Shown one piece after another: positions 45,216-53,298 of a stretch of 64,000 nt of DNA. Positions within the stretch are counted from its first letter, which is position 1. The number at the start of each line of letters is the position of its first letter. Location: positions 1-64,000 of the IMG/VR virus record IMGVR_UViG_3300020595_000009; one strand, 5' to 3'. The translations under genes and the position numbers were made by a program. The notes under the pieces are model-generated. The model worked only from the letters and a program-made list of their open reading frames with translations. It did not search any database and was not told the origin of the DNA. Source of the DNA: a virus.

Positions 45216-45631
45216 TATTCTTCTTTGTTATAGTAATCAGAAGATGAACGGATCTTCATTCCAAGTCCATCAACTATTTCTGCTCCAATCTCTTTACAAG
45301 TTGTAGCTTCTGGAATCTCATCTACAAAGCGATCTCCGCCTTTTGCGAAGATGTCGGGGCTAACGGCTTGTAAAGACCTACATACCGTAGGGTCCTCATC
45401 GATAGAAAGGAACACCTCGTCGACACACTTGAGAGAGGAGACGATCTTAAGTCTATCTCCCTCGGTCATAAACGGGGTGCCCTTCTTGAGTACTGCCTGA
45501 TTATCATTATTAACAATAACAATCAACTTATCTCCAAGCTTGGCGGCCATCTCTAAATACTCAATGTGACCAACGTGAATCGGATCAAAATAACCGCTGG
45601 CCACGACTGTTCTATTCTCTTTCAAGATCAC
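45215..45631 (-). CDS. Cytidylyltransferase-like nucleotidyltransferase
   Basis: This 138-residue protein has the class HIGH-type nucleotidyltransferase fold: SGYFDPIHVGHIEYL with the HVGH catalytic motif near residue 20, and a later AKGGDR. It resembles glycerol-3-phosphate and HldE-type nucleotidyltransferases, which activate a phosphorylated sugar or alcohol with CTP or ATP. The start is a GTG at 45631 with AGAGG upstream; a TTG two codons in is also possible. A second relative is at 47.4-47.8 kb in the sugar island. Its substrate is unknown. Confidence 0.85.
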   Translation of the reverse strand: MILKENRTVVASGYFDPIHVGHIEYLEMAAKLGDKLIVIVNNDNQAVLKKGTPFMTEGDRLKIVSSLKCVDEVFLSIDEDPTVCRSLQAVSPDIFAKGGDRFVDEIPEATTCKEIGAEIVDGLGMKIRSSSDYYNKEE

Positions 45632-45815
45632 CTTCTACTGCCTCTTCTAGCTCTGAAAGGTCTCCGGATACGACAGGCGGATTGGTTACCACAAGCCCAT
45701 CATCGGACATCTCAAAAACCATATCGTTAAGAAGCGGCATAATATCTGCTTGCTCCCAAAGACATTTTTGTAGAACCATTAACAGGGCTCCGGCTGCTTG
45801 ATTTGATAGTTTCAT
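45612..45815 (-). CDS. Small conserved phage protein (MKLSNQAAGALLMVLQ)
   Basis: This 67-residue protein begins with a helical MKLSNQAAGALLMVLQKCL and continues with an acidic segment containing VVTNPPVV. A similar small protein is familiar to me from T4-like cyanophages, where it is of unknown function. AAAGGAG lies eight bases before the ATG. It separates the sugar island from the late-transcription genes. Confidence 0.75.
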   Translation of the reverse strand: MKLSNQAAGALLMVLQKCLWEQADIMPLLNDMVFEMSDDGLVVTNPPVVSGDLSELEEAVEGDLERE

Positions 45816-45830
45816 TAGTTTTCTCCTTTA

Positions 45831-46781
45831 TTACCATCTAAAGTTAATATTAAAAAAATTAACTATATTTTTTATTTCTTCATCGAACTGTTTTTGCGGA
45901 CTCCACCCCAGCTGCCTTAGTTTGTTATCATTTAAGGAATATCTAACATCTTGCCCTTCTCTGGTGTGTTCTAGATCAACATAAGATTCTATAGGCAATT
46001 CCTTGCCAAAGTAAGCGTTTATTATTTTTTGAACTGTTGTTTTGTTTTTTTGTTCTAAATTACCTGAAATGTTATAAATTTCATTTACTTTGCCAGAATT
46101 AATAATTGCTAACACGGCTTCGGCAGTATCTTCAGCGTGAAGCCAATTTCTAACCGGCTCCCCTTTATTGTGAAGTTTTATTCTTTTTCCTAATTGCAAA
46201 GCTTTAACTGAAATTGGTATCAATTTTTCCGGGTATTGATTTATCCCATAGTTGTTTGTTGGTCTTACAATAACATAATTAATGTTATAAGTTCTCGCCC
46301 ATGCATTTATCAACATATCTGCAGCTGCTTTAGATGCCGAGTAAGGGTTACTAGGGTTCAATGTATCTGTCTCAAAATGTTCTCCTTCAACGATGTCTCC
46401 ATACACTTCATCGGTACTAAAATGTAGTAATATCGGCTGGTTGAAAACGTTTTTTTGTTTATTGCGAATTAAGTCTAAAAGATTTTTAACTCCATTAATA
46501 TTTGAATGAAGAAAATCATTACTGTCGACAATACTATTTCCTACATGTGATTCAGCAGCTAGATTGATAACATAATCACAATCTGGTAGGTGTTTCAAAG
46601 AAGCTATATCCTCTTTCAAAAAAGAGAAATTTTTGTGCTTTTTAAACTCATAAATTAAATTTTGGTTTGCGGCATATGAGCATTTATCAATGCCCAACAC
46701 TTTCCACCCTTCACTCAGGCACTTTCTAGTGACGTGCGATCCTATTAGGCCCAGGCATCCGGTTACAATAACTATCTTCAT
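45831..46781 (-). CDS. dTDP-glucose 4,6-dehydratase-like enzyme (RmlB type)
   Basis: This 316-residue short-chain dehydrogenase has the NAD-binding TGCLGLIGSH at 7-16, the catalytic STDEVYG at 122-128 (T123, D124, E125 for dehydration) and Y147xxxK151 in YSASK. The T-D-E triad separates 4,6-dehydratases from plain epimerases, so it probably converts a nucleotide-hexose to the 4-keto-6-deoxy form, the entry point for rhamnose and amino-deoxy sugars. It supplies precursor to the island's methyltransferase and aminotransferase-like enzymes. It is followed by a cupin gene one base upstream. No rmlA, C or D is recognised with certainty. Confidence 0.92.
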   Translation of the reverse strand: MKIVIVTGCLGLIGSHVTRKCLSEGWKVLGIDKCSYAANQNLIYEFKKHKNFSFLKEDIASLKHLPDCDYVINLAAESHVGNSIVDSNDFLHSNINGVKNLLDLIRNKQKNVFNQPILLHFSTDEVYGDIVEGEHFETDTLNPSNPYSASKAAADMLINAWARTYNINYVIVRPTNNYGINQYPEKLIPISVKALQLGKRIKLHNKGEPVRNWLHAEDTAEAVLAIINSGKVNEIYNISGNLEQKNKTTVQKIINAYFGKELPIESYVDLEHTREGQDVRYSLNDNKLRQLGWSPQKQFDEEIKNIVNFFNINFRW

Positions 46782-47144
46782 TTAATCACCTTTAATTATT
46801 CTGTAACTGTCATCATCAAAATGTTGAGTTGAGAACTCAAACAACTCAGTATCTTCTAATGCTATCATCTGGTGTCTTAGACCTCGATGCACATGAAAAT
46901 TATCTCCTCTCTCTAGCACAACTTCATCTGCCTTCTCAATGTCATCCTGATCAGAATATCTAACCAGGACCTTTCCGGACTGTATATAGAAGACTTCATC
47001 TTTCAGTTCGTGGTAATGCCAAGAGCATTTTTTTCCTTTCACAAAAAATAAAAGCTTTCCGCAATATTCTTCTTTGTTAACAATCCACTTTTCATAACCC
47101 CAACCTTTAGGGACAAAGTGCATTTCTAAAAAATTCTTCATCAT
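46782..47144 (-). CDS. Cupin-fold sugar isomerase/epimerase-like protein
   Basis: This 120-residue single-domain cupin has the metal-binding first motif HYHELKDEVFYIQSG (two histidines and E) and the second motif with HVHRGLRHQ. It resembles small cupins next to sugar genes, such as mannose-6-phosphate isomerase-like or 4-keto-sugar isomerases. Located directly before the RmlB-type gene, it may act on the same 4-keto sugar. The start at 47144 has AAAGGA ahead of it and overlaps the HAD gene by 38 bases. Confidence 0.82.
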   Translation of the reverse strand: MMKNFLEMHFVPKGWGYEKWIVNKEEYCGKLLFFVKGKKCSWHYHELKDEVFYIQSGKVLVRYSDQDDIEKADEVVLERGDNFHVHRGLRHQMIALEDTELFEFSTQHFDDDSYRIIKGD

Positions 47145-47442
47145 TTATTCCTTTATCATCAACATACACATCTCCGGATGGCTTACCTAGAAATAAGCTA
47201 TGGTATTTAACACCCCAATTCTCTAACTGCTCTTGTGTAAGGGTGAAAAACAGTTTATGGGCCTCGATTGCATTATTACAAGTTCGTCCCATTCCTCGTG
47301 CTGTTTGAAAAATTATAGTATTACCTTCTTCAAATAGTTTATTAATTTCATCTATTCTCTCTTGTAGTGGCTCTGAATTCTTATACACGCCATCAACGTT
47401 TGTACAAATGGTACCATCTATATCGAATACATATGTCTTCAT
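47107..47442 (-). CDS. HAD-superfamily phosphatase
   Basis: A 111-residue small HAD protein with the nucleophile motif VFDIDGTIC near residue 6-14 (D7 and D9), a threonine in FQTARG and a final acidic GDVYVDDKGI. It has no cap domain. Such enzymes in sugar clusters remove phosphate from sugar phosphates, for example the heptose bisphosphate step between the kinase and nucleotidyltransferase reactions of the ADP-heptose pathway. That match with the neighbouring kinase and nucleotidyltransferase genes is suggestive, but its short length leaves the substrate open. It overlaps the nucleotidyltransferase start by ATGA. Confidence 0.85.
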   Translation of the reverse strand: MKTYVFDIDGTICTNVDGVYKNSEPLQERIDEINKLFEEGNTIIFQTARGMGRTCNNAIEAHKLFFTLTQEQLENWGVKYHSLFLGKPSGDVYVDDKGINDEEFFRNALCP

Positions 47443-47837
47443 AGTCCGTTTAAGATCTTAGTTGTTGAATACTTACTTATTCTATCATAAAAAATTATTT
47501 TGTCAACTAAATTTTTACCTATAATTTTTTTATTTTTATAATCAGAACCAATAACAATTATCTTGGCATCGCAAAGTACTATTTGGTCTTCAAGCTCGGC
47601 GTCTGTACCAAAAACTTTTACTTCATCAATAAACCTAATTGCTTTCAACATCGCCACCCTGTCCTGCAGGTTGTTATATGGTCGCTCAGGGCCTTTGGAC
47701 CCTCTAACCCTATCATCGGTATCAACTCCGACAATGAGCCGCTCACCGAACGATTGAGCGAACTTGAAAAGTTCTAAATGACCTCGATGCAGGACATCAA
47801 AACATCCATTTGTCCAAACCGTCTTAATAGTTTCCAT
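47439..47837 (-). CDS. HldE C-terminal-type sugar nucleotidyltransferase
   Basis: This nucleotidyltransferase of about 132 residues has the HIGH-type motif NGCFDVLHRGH and a C-terminal ISKYSTTKIL signature, both as in the adenylyltransferase half of HldE/RfaE. HldE joins AMP to D-glycero-heptose 1-phosphate. The matching kinase half is a separate gene 1.2 kb upstream. The ATG at 47837 is chosen because this gives the expected start and only 14 bases overlap; an ATG at 47849 is also open. The HAD phosphatase next to it completes a plausible heptose-activation set. Confidence 0.87.
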   Translation of the reverse strand: METIKTVWTNGCFDVLHRGHLELFKFAQSFGERLIVGVDTDDRVRGSKGPERPYNNLQDRVAMLKAIRFIDEVKVFGTDAELEDQIVLCDAKIIVIGSDYKNKKIIGKNLVDKIIFYDRISKYSTTKILNGL

Positions 47838-48786
47838 ACCATGGCTCATCTATAAGTTTGTACATTTTAATCAACTGTCGGATACCATCGTCTAGATCAT
47901 ATTTGCATTCAAAACCCAGATCATAAAGCTTTTGGCTGCTAACAATATAGTCTCTCTTGTCCGGATCTTGAGTAAATTCAGCTTTTATGATTTCAACCGG
48001 TATATGCTGTTGAATTTTTTTAGCTAATTGTAATTTGTTCATATTAATAGAGTCATTTCCTATGTTAAATGTCTCATTTTTACATTTGTCCCAATTGTTG
48101 ATAACAAACTGAAAAACACGACATATGTCCCAAATATGCACATAATTTCTCATAAATTCACACTCATAAAGTACTAAAACCTTGTCTTTGAGCGCCTTTA
48201 GAACAAAATTATTAACTAGCAAATCCGTTCTAGCTCTGCTTGATGGTCCAAAAACAGTTGCCAACCTAAGTGTACAGCTGCCATCAGTATCTTGATAGAC
48301 TTTCTCTGCTTCAACTTTTGTTTTTCCATAGAGAGAAACCGGGTTTAGAGGGGACTCTTCAGTACATACAGATCCGCTCTTGCTAACACCATATCCAGAG
48401 TTGGTGCACGGGTAAATCAAGATCTGCTCTGGTCTTTTAACTTCTGCTATCCATTTATTAATCTCGAAGTTAATCTCAACGGCGTCACGCTCCCTCTTGT
48501 CACAAAGAGGAAATCCGACCAGGGCTGCAAGAGGAATGATGACGTTCGCCTCTGCTAGTAGATGTCGGAAGGGTTCTTTTTTGCGGACGTCCAGTTTTTT
48601 AAAATAAAAATTGGGGTCGCCAACATACCTCAATAAAGATGTTGGCTCATATTCTAGTGTGTCAACAACTTTAACTGTATGGCCTTCCTTGAGAAAGAAG
48701 CCAACCAGCTCGCTTCCTATGTATCCAGCACCCCCGGTTATAAGAATATTTAATTTTTTTGTAAAATCTGTTGTTATTGCTTTCAT
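47824..48786 (-). CDS. NAD-dependent sugar epimerase/dehydratase
   Basis: This extended short-chain dehydrogenase has ILITGGAGYIGSELV at the start (NAD site) and the catalytic Y-xxx-K in SLYGKTKVE at about residues 170-178. The start is the ATG at 48786, which overlaps the upstream stop as ATGA and has GGAG eleven bases before it, giving about 320 residues. The triad S/T-x-x-x-G-Y near CTNSGYG is present. Target sugar cannot be told: UDP-glucose 4-epimerase-type or a 4-keto-sugar reductase are possible. Confidence 0.9.
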   Translation of the reverse strand: MKAITTDFTKKLNILITGGAGYIGSELVGFFLKEGHTVKVVDTLEYEPTSLLRYVGDPNFYFKKLDVRKKEPFRHLLAEANVIIPLAALVGFPLCDKRERDAVEINFEINKWIAEVKRPEQILIYPCTNSGYGVSKSGSVCTEESPLNPVSLYGKTKVEAEKVYQDTDGSCTLRLATVFGPSSRARTDLLVNNFVLKALKDKVLVLYECEFMRNYVHIWDICRVFQFVINNWDKCKNETFNIGNDSINMNKLQLAKKIQQHIPVEIIKAEFTQDPDKRDYIVSSQKLYDLGFECKYDLDDGIRQLIKMYKLIDEPWYGNY

Positions 48787-49073
48787 CTTTCTATTTCTCC
48801 AAAGATCCACTGTTTAAACATAACTGCATCAGACATTTTCGCAAACAGGGGGTTTCTAAAGGCCGCAGGAGTGTTTTGCTCAAAAAAGTAATGTCCGGAC
48901 CAAGCAAAAGGATACACAACCAGTGGTGCTAAGAATAGTAATAAAAACTTAAATGTTATAATACAGTAAATTATGTAACTCATTGTTACAAGTTGGCCCA
49001 GCACGTGCAGTCTTCGACACCATAAGTTTTGATGTAAAGATAAATATTTATTATAGTACTCCTTAAAATTCAT
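48783..49073 (-). CDS. Mpo1-like (DUF962) membrane protein
   Basis: This 96-residue protein resembles the DUF962/Mpo1 family: a start with SLHQNLWCRRLHVLGQL, two membrane segments (about residues 30-60) and a YPFAWSGHYFFEQNTPAAF block followed by NPLFAKMSD. The family has conserved histidines; yeast Mpo1 is a dioxygenase in 2-hydroxy fatty acid breakdown. Family members are small membrane proteins in bacteria with unknown work. In a phage sugar island it is unexpected; it might modify a lipid carrier, but I see no proof. Confidence 0.8.
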   Translation of the reverse strand: MNFKEYYNKYLSLHQNLWCRRLHVLGQLVTMSYIIYCIITFKFLLLFLAPLVVYPFAWSGHYFFEQNTPAAFRNPLFAKMSDAVMFKQWIFGEIER

Positions 49074-49809
49074 TTATTGTATTAACTCCTTTTGTCTGAA
49101 CAACCCTTGTTGCACACTCGTTTGCAAACTGTATGGCACAAGCAATATCTTTATTTTTTATAAAATCAACGCCCAAGGCGGCCAAGAAGGTATCCCCAGC
49201 GCCACAGACGTCTTTAATTTCTACCTTCCCAACTGGGAAGTGTGTCTTGCCCAACCGGCAACCACCAGAACCAAGAGTCACGATTACTTTTTCCTGTGCC
49301 CATTTTGTTTTTTCAATGAATCCCTTCGAAGCTTCGTATTCGTGCTTGTTGATCTTGATGTATTTGCACCCCTTGCAATAATCTCCTATAATTTTTTTTG
49401 TATCAATAAAAACCAAATTATGATTATCACAAATAAATCTAATATCTTCTTCAAGCAGAAAACCTTTATTATAATCTGACACTATAATCAACTCAAAATC
49501 TGATAAGAAATCACGATCTAAATTTTGGATTCTTTCAATTTTTGCTTCTCCGGAGTCTACCCGAAGAAACATATGGTTTGTCTCTTCGTGCACGAATCTT
49601 TTTTTTTCAATTAAAATTTTATTTGTTTTTATTATTGCCGGAACCCCTAGGGAAGTTACGTTTTGATAAACGTTCCCAGCCATGCCTAAGTTTTGTTTTT
49701 CATGAGATGGTATAAAAACAGGCACAGGCGCATCTGGACAAAGGCGATGAGAACTCCCATATACATGTACATCTCTGCAGCTATCACCAACAACTAGAAT
49801 CCTACTCAT
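49063..49809 (-). CDS. PfkB-family sugar kinase (HldE N-terminal type)
   Basis: This 248-residue protein is a ribokinase-family carbohydrate kinase. It begins MSRILVVGDSCRDVHVYG and carries the signature DVCGAGDTFLAAL near residues 199-211, with the catalytic aspartate in GAGD. The central part NLGMAGNVYQNVTSLG is like the sugar-binding segment of HldE. In HldE it phosphorylates D-glycero-beta-D-manno-heptose 7-phosphate at C1. It is about 70 residues shorter than the kinase half of HldE, a possible compact version. With the HAD and nucleotidyltransferase genes it could make an activated heptose. Confidence 0.87.
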   Translation of the reverse strand: MSRILVVGDSCRDVHVYGSSHRLCPDAPVPVFIPSHEKQNLGMAGNVYQNVTSLGVPAIIKTNKILIEKKRFVHEETNHMFLRVDSGEAKIERIQNLDRDFLSDFELIIVSDYNKGFLLEEDIRFICDNHNLVFIDTKKIIGDYCKGCKYIKINKHEYEASKGFIEKTKWAQEKVIVTLGSGGCRLGKTHFPVGKVEIKDVCGAGDTFLAALGVDFIKNKDIACAIQFANECATRVVQTKGVNTINEF

Positions 49810-50224
49810 TTTTCATTCTCCGGGGCCATGATATATCCCAGTCCTTGAAGTCGGCTGCTAAACAATCAATCTTGTAATCTTTTCGGCCGCCGGCGACTTC
49901 TTGAATTTTGTTCTTTGCCACATTTCTTATCCCATTGAGACCATGAGTTAACTCTAAATTGTTTCCATCTTTGATACCTTTTCTATAGTTTGCTTCATTG
50001 TGCCAGATGTGCAGATTCATTTGAGACAAAACAACTATAGCACGAATGGTCTCGGCTGTGATGGGCTCGCTTGCTTCTAACAATAGTTGAATATCATGCA
50101 CGATATCTGATATCTCACCAGCATATTCTTTCTTGTGCTCGGTTATAAAAACTTCTTTTAATTGTGCAATTGATAATCTATCTATTAGTTCAGATAAAGT
50201 TGGTAAATATAATCTATTATTCAT
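49802..50224 (-). CDS. DUF4254-like protein
   Basis: This 140-residue protein resembles the DUF4254 family: LSELIDRLSIAQLKEVF, a helical middle and LSQMNLHIWHNEANYR-like segments. It is all helical with no membrane part. In bacteria such proteins often stand beside glycosyltransferase genes; function is unknown to me. Family assignment is from memory of the pattern and only moderately sure. It overlaps both neighbours by a few bases. Confidence 0.68.
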   Translation of the reverse strand: MNNRLYLPTLSELIDRLSIAQLKEVFITEHKKEYAGEISDIVHDIQLLLEASEPITAETIRAIVVLSQMNLHIWHNEANYRKGIKDGNNLELTHGLNGIRNVAKNKIQEVAGGRKDYKIDCLAADFKDWDISWPRRMKNE

Positions 50225-51134
50225 TTTGTTTTTTTGTTTCCTCTATAAAGTATTTTACACTATTTTTTATACCGGTGTCAAGAGAGAATTTAAATAAAAA
50301 ATCTTTGTTTAAAGCAGCTAGTGTTTTTTGTATATTTATTTTTTTCTCTTTTACTCCTACGTATTTTGTTAAATCATGGCCAATTAAAGTTTGATCAAAG
50401 TTAAAATTCTCAGCTACCATGCTAGCAAAATCATTAATTGAATTATCTTGGCCTGTGCCTATGTTATAAATCTCATTTTCTTTATCAAGTAGGTTTAACA
50501 TGATATCGACGGCGTCATCAACATAAACCAATTCCCTTCTTTGCTCGCCATCACCCCAGACAACAAACTCGTTATTGTAGTTTTTAGCATTATAACAATT
50601 ACGAATAAAATCAAAAATAAAATGATTATCATCTAGTTCAAAATTAGGCCCATACAGCGTTGAGGGGACAAAATACAGCCACTTCAATCCATATTGTTTC
50701 TCTATTGCATGCAGGCCTGCTAGGAGCATCCTCTTCGTCATGGCATAGGTGTAGAGAGACTTTTCTGGCTTTCCTAAGAGGTAATTTTCCTCAACCATCT
50801 CTAAGTCCGGACTGTACGAACAACTAGTCCCCATACAGATCATCTTTGCATGCGGCTGATTTGTTTTCCAATACTCAAGGATATTAGTGTTGATGGCTTG
50901 ATTCGCTAGCCATTGATCTCCCGGATGTTTTAAACAATAATCACCGGCTTTCGTTACTGCGGCTAAGTGGAAGATAAGATCAAACCGTATGTCATTGTAC
51001 CGGTATAGGTTCTCAATATTTTTAAGGTTTGCTATCTTTGAGTTAGAGATTGAGATATCCCATCCTAAGCGCTCGACCTTTTTGACTAAGTGTTTTCCGA
51101 GGAAACCAGTGGCGCCCGTTATTAAAACTTTCAC
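50217..51134 (-). CDS. GDP-fucose synthase-like NAD-dependent reductase
   Basis: This 305-residue extended short-chain dehydrogenase begins KVLITGATGFLGKHLV and has the catalytic Y-xxx-K in YTYAMTKR (about residues 138-142), the S in GTSCSYSP and an HLAAVTKAG segment; these fit 4-keto-sugar epimerase/reductases of the GDP-L-fucose synthase type. The start codon is GTG, overlapping the upstream stop as GTGA. It would act on a 4-keto-6-deoxy sugar made by a dehydratase such as the RmlB-type gene here, but the nucleotide carrier cannot be told. Confidence 0.87.
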   Translation of the reverse strand: MKVLITGATGFLGKHLVKKVERLGWDISISNSKIANLKNIENLYRYNDIRFDLIFHLAAVTKAGDYCLKHPGDQWLANQAINTNILEYWKTNQPHAKMICMGTSCSYSPDLEMVEENYLLGKPEKSLYTYAMTKRMLLAGLHAIEKQYGLKWLYFVPSTLYGPNFELDDNHFIFDFIRNCYNAKNYNNEFVVWGDGEQRRELVYVDDAVDIMLNLLDKENEIYNIGTGQDNSINDFASMVAENFNFDQTLIGHDLTKYVGVKEKKINIQKTLAALNKDFLFKFSLDTGIKNSVKYFIEETKKQNE

Positions 51135-52339
51135 TCTACAACTCTCAATGTGGGAAATGGAATAATAAATTTTACACCACGATCGATCAAGTCTTTGTTT
51201 TTCTCTATTATCTCTTTTTCAAAATTGTGAGACAAAAGAAGATAGTAATCTGGGTGTTCGACAGTCTTTTCATCGATAATAGGGATGTGGGAACCCGGTA
51301 AGTAATGGCCAATTTTAAGCTCGTTTATCTCGACAGACATGTCGATTAGAGAGTTATCAATGCCAAAGTAATTAAGTAGGGTGTTTCCTTTTGCCGGTGC
51401 ACCATAAGCGTAAATGGTTTTGCCGCTAGCTTTGAGCTTTTGTAGGAAATCTTTTAAATCACCTTTCTTGCTCTCAACCTTTTGCGCAAACTCTTTAAAG
51501 CTGTCTGTTGTGTATTTTTTATCATTTTCATGCAGCTCAAGATACCGATCGGTCTTTACATCATAGCTCCCGCCCCTATGTGTAACCTTTGCAATAATCG
51601 AACCACTGTGGATTTCAGAGTAGTAAGCATCGAAGATCTCTAAATCATATCGTTGCAAGAGGCTCTTAAGGCTAGCAAGAGTGTAGTAGCAGAGGTGTTC
51701 GTGGTAGATTGTGTCAAAATTCATCTTCTCAATCATTGTGCCGGCATACATAAACTGTACGATCAATACACCATCGTCTCTAAGTGATACCTTGATACCG
51801 TCAATAACGCTGTGCAGTTCCTCCAGGTGAAAGAACACGCCGGATGCATTGTAAAGCTTTACAGAGTTGTTTCCGAGATGTTGGTCTACACACTCCCTGT
51901 TGAAAAATTCATTAATAGTCCGGACGCCACTCATCTTAGAGTAGTCTGATACCCTACTAGAAGACTCAACGTTTAAAACATTTTCAATGCCGCACTCCTT
52001 GTATTGTAATAGTTGCGAGCCGTCATTCCCACCAATATCAACCACAAGATCGTCCGACTTCATATCAAATTGTTCGACGTTCTCACTTGCAACCTCATAA
52101 AAATGATTTCGCAGTGTCGATGTCACACCAGACAGGTAGCAATGATCTGCAAACATTTTTTCTTTCGGTACCGTATGGTCTAGCTGCAGCAAATTACATC
52201 CCTCGCAACACTTAAGCCTGAGTGGGAACGTCTCTTCTCTCCCAACTTCCTCTTCTTTTAGAAAATCATTACACCAAGGGTGCTCCCCGAGATCCAAAAT
52301 TAATTCTAGCTCTTTTGAGCCACAGCCTCTACATTTCAT
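51131..52339 (-). CDS. Sugar C-methyltransferase (zinc-binding N-terminus)
   Basis: This 402-residue protein fits the three-part family of deoxysugar C-methyltransferases. Residues 1-70 are the zinc domain (CRGCGS at 3-8 and later LKCCEGCNLLQ). The SAM-binding core follows with VVDIGGNDGSQLL near 105 and an FFHLEELHSVI block. The C-terminal domain contains YGAPAKGNTLLNYFG. Relatives transfer a methyl group to C3 or C5 of 4-keto-sugars in antibiotic or O-antigen sugars. It follows the NAD-dependent reductase gene with a four-base overlap, so the two may act in sequence on one branched deoxysugar. Confidence 0.9.
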   Translation of the reverse strand: MKCRGCGSKELELILDLGEHPWCNDFLKEEEVGREETFPLRLKCCEGCNLLQLDHTVPKEKMFADHCYLSGVTSTLRNHFYEVASENVEQFDMKSDDLVVDIGGNDGSQLLQYKECGIENVLNVESSSRVSDYSKMSGVRTINEFFNRECVDQHLGNNSVKLYNASGVFFHLEELHSVIDGIKVSLRDDGVLIVQFMYAGTMIEKMNFDTIYHEHLCYYTLASLKSLLQRYDLEIFDAYYSEIHSGSIIAKVTHRGGSYDVKTDRYLELHENDKKYTTDSFKEFAQKVESKKGDLKDFLQKLKASGKTIYAYGAPAKGNTLLNYFGIDNSLIDMSVEINELKIGHYLPGSHIPIIDEKTVEHPDYYLLLSHNFEKEIIEKNKDLIDRGVKFIIPFPTLRVVE

Positions 52340-53298
52340 TGTTTATTCCTTATTGTGCTTAAAAAGTTTGAAACTTGATAAGATTTAGATTTTTCATATG
52401 CATTATCAACAATGTGTTGATAGTCATTCCAATTATTAACTATGTCTTTTATTTTTTTGTTTAAGTCTTCTTGATCTTCGAAATAAACAAAGTCTTCACC
52501 AGGCTTGTAGTAAAGCTCGGCAATATTCCACGGATCTCTCATAACAAGATTCAAAGTTCTCGAAAAGGCGGCTTCGTGCATCCTGGTTTTAAATTGTGGC
52601 ATTATATTCCATCGATTTTCTCCAACCTCTTTGAAAGCTTCATTTTCATTCCATTTATCAAAGGACATTATGTTTGGAATGTGCTCCTGGTTAACGTGTA
52701 CTATGTTGTAGCATACAGATATTTTTGTTTTCGCAATAAGATTAACTTTTTCTTGGAACGCTAAATTTAAGTTTGTAGCATAGCCATTTTTTATACATGC
52801 GATAGTTAGGTTGTTTATGTGGCTTGTCATTGTGCAATAGCGATAAGCAAAATTTTTCATAACTTGCAAGCACTGCACGTGCTCGATCCCGTGGATACCA
52901 CCATGATATATCACATCGTATTGCTTTTCTTGCCTCTCTGGTATTAGCGAAGGGCTGTATGGATAGAAAAGGTTAGCGTACTCTCGATCTAATCCAAGTG
53001 AGTTCAACCACTGGTTTGTGTATGGGCAAATAGAATAGACCTCGTTAAAAAAGGACTCTCTGTCAAAAGTATGTACGCCATCGATGACCGAGGGTTGCGC
53101 AAATTCGCACGGTGCCCAGTTGTTGAAAAAAATTCGTCTCTTAAAGTCAGCATATCTATTATGTAAGATGGTATTTGTTGCAGAGTTATAACCATAAAAC
53201 AATACGTTTTCATTGGAGGGTTCAGAAAAATCTTTAAAACCCCAATGAAATGCATTCGTATCAGGAACTTCTGCTGTTAGGTCTTCGACTATTTGCAT
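52336..53298 (-). CDS. Glycosyltransferase-like protein (CgeB / GT1-type C-terminus)
   Basis: This 320-residue protein has a pattern like the C-terminal half of GT-B transferases (spore-maturation CgeB-like): RRIFFNNWAPCEFAQPS early on, a central IYHGGIHGIEHVQ step and a late AFSRTLNLVMRDPWN block then a short helix. No DXD motif. It lies between the methyltransferase and GT-A-like genes. It probably transfers a sugar; donor and acceptor are unknown. Confidence 0.68.
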   Translation of the reverse strand: MQIVEDLTAEVPDTNAFHWGFKDFSEPSNENVLFYGYNSATNTILHNRYADFKRRIFFNNWAPCEFAQPSVIDGVHTFDRESFFNEVYSICPYTNQWLNSLGLDREYANLFYPYSPSLIPERQEKQYDVIYHGGIHGIEHVQCLQVMKNFAYRYCTMTSHINNLTIACIKNGYATNLNLAFQEKVNLIAKTKISVCYNIVHVNQEHIPNIMSFDKWNENEAFKEVGENRWNIMPQFKTRMHEAAFSRTLNLVMRDPWNIAELYYKPGEDFVYFEDQEDLNKKIKDIVNNWNDYQHIVDNAYEKSKSYQVSNFLSTIRNKQ

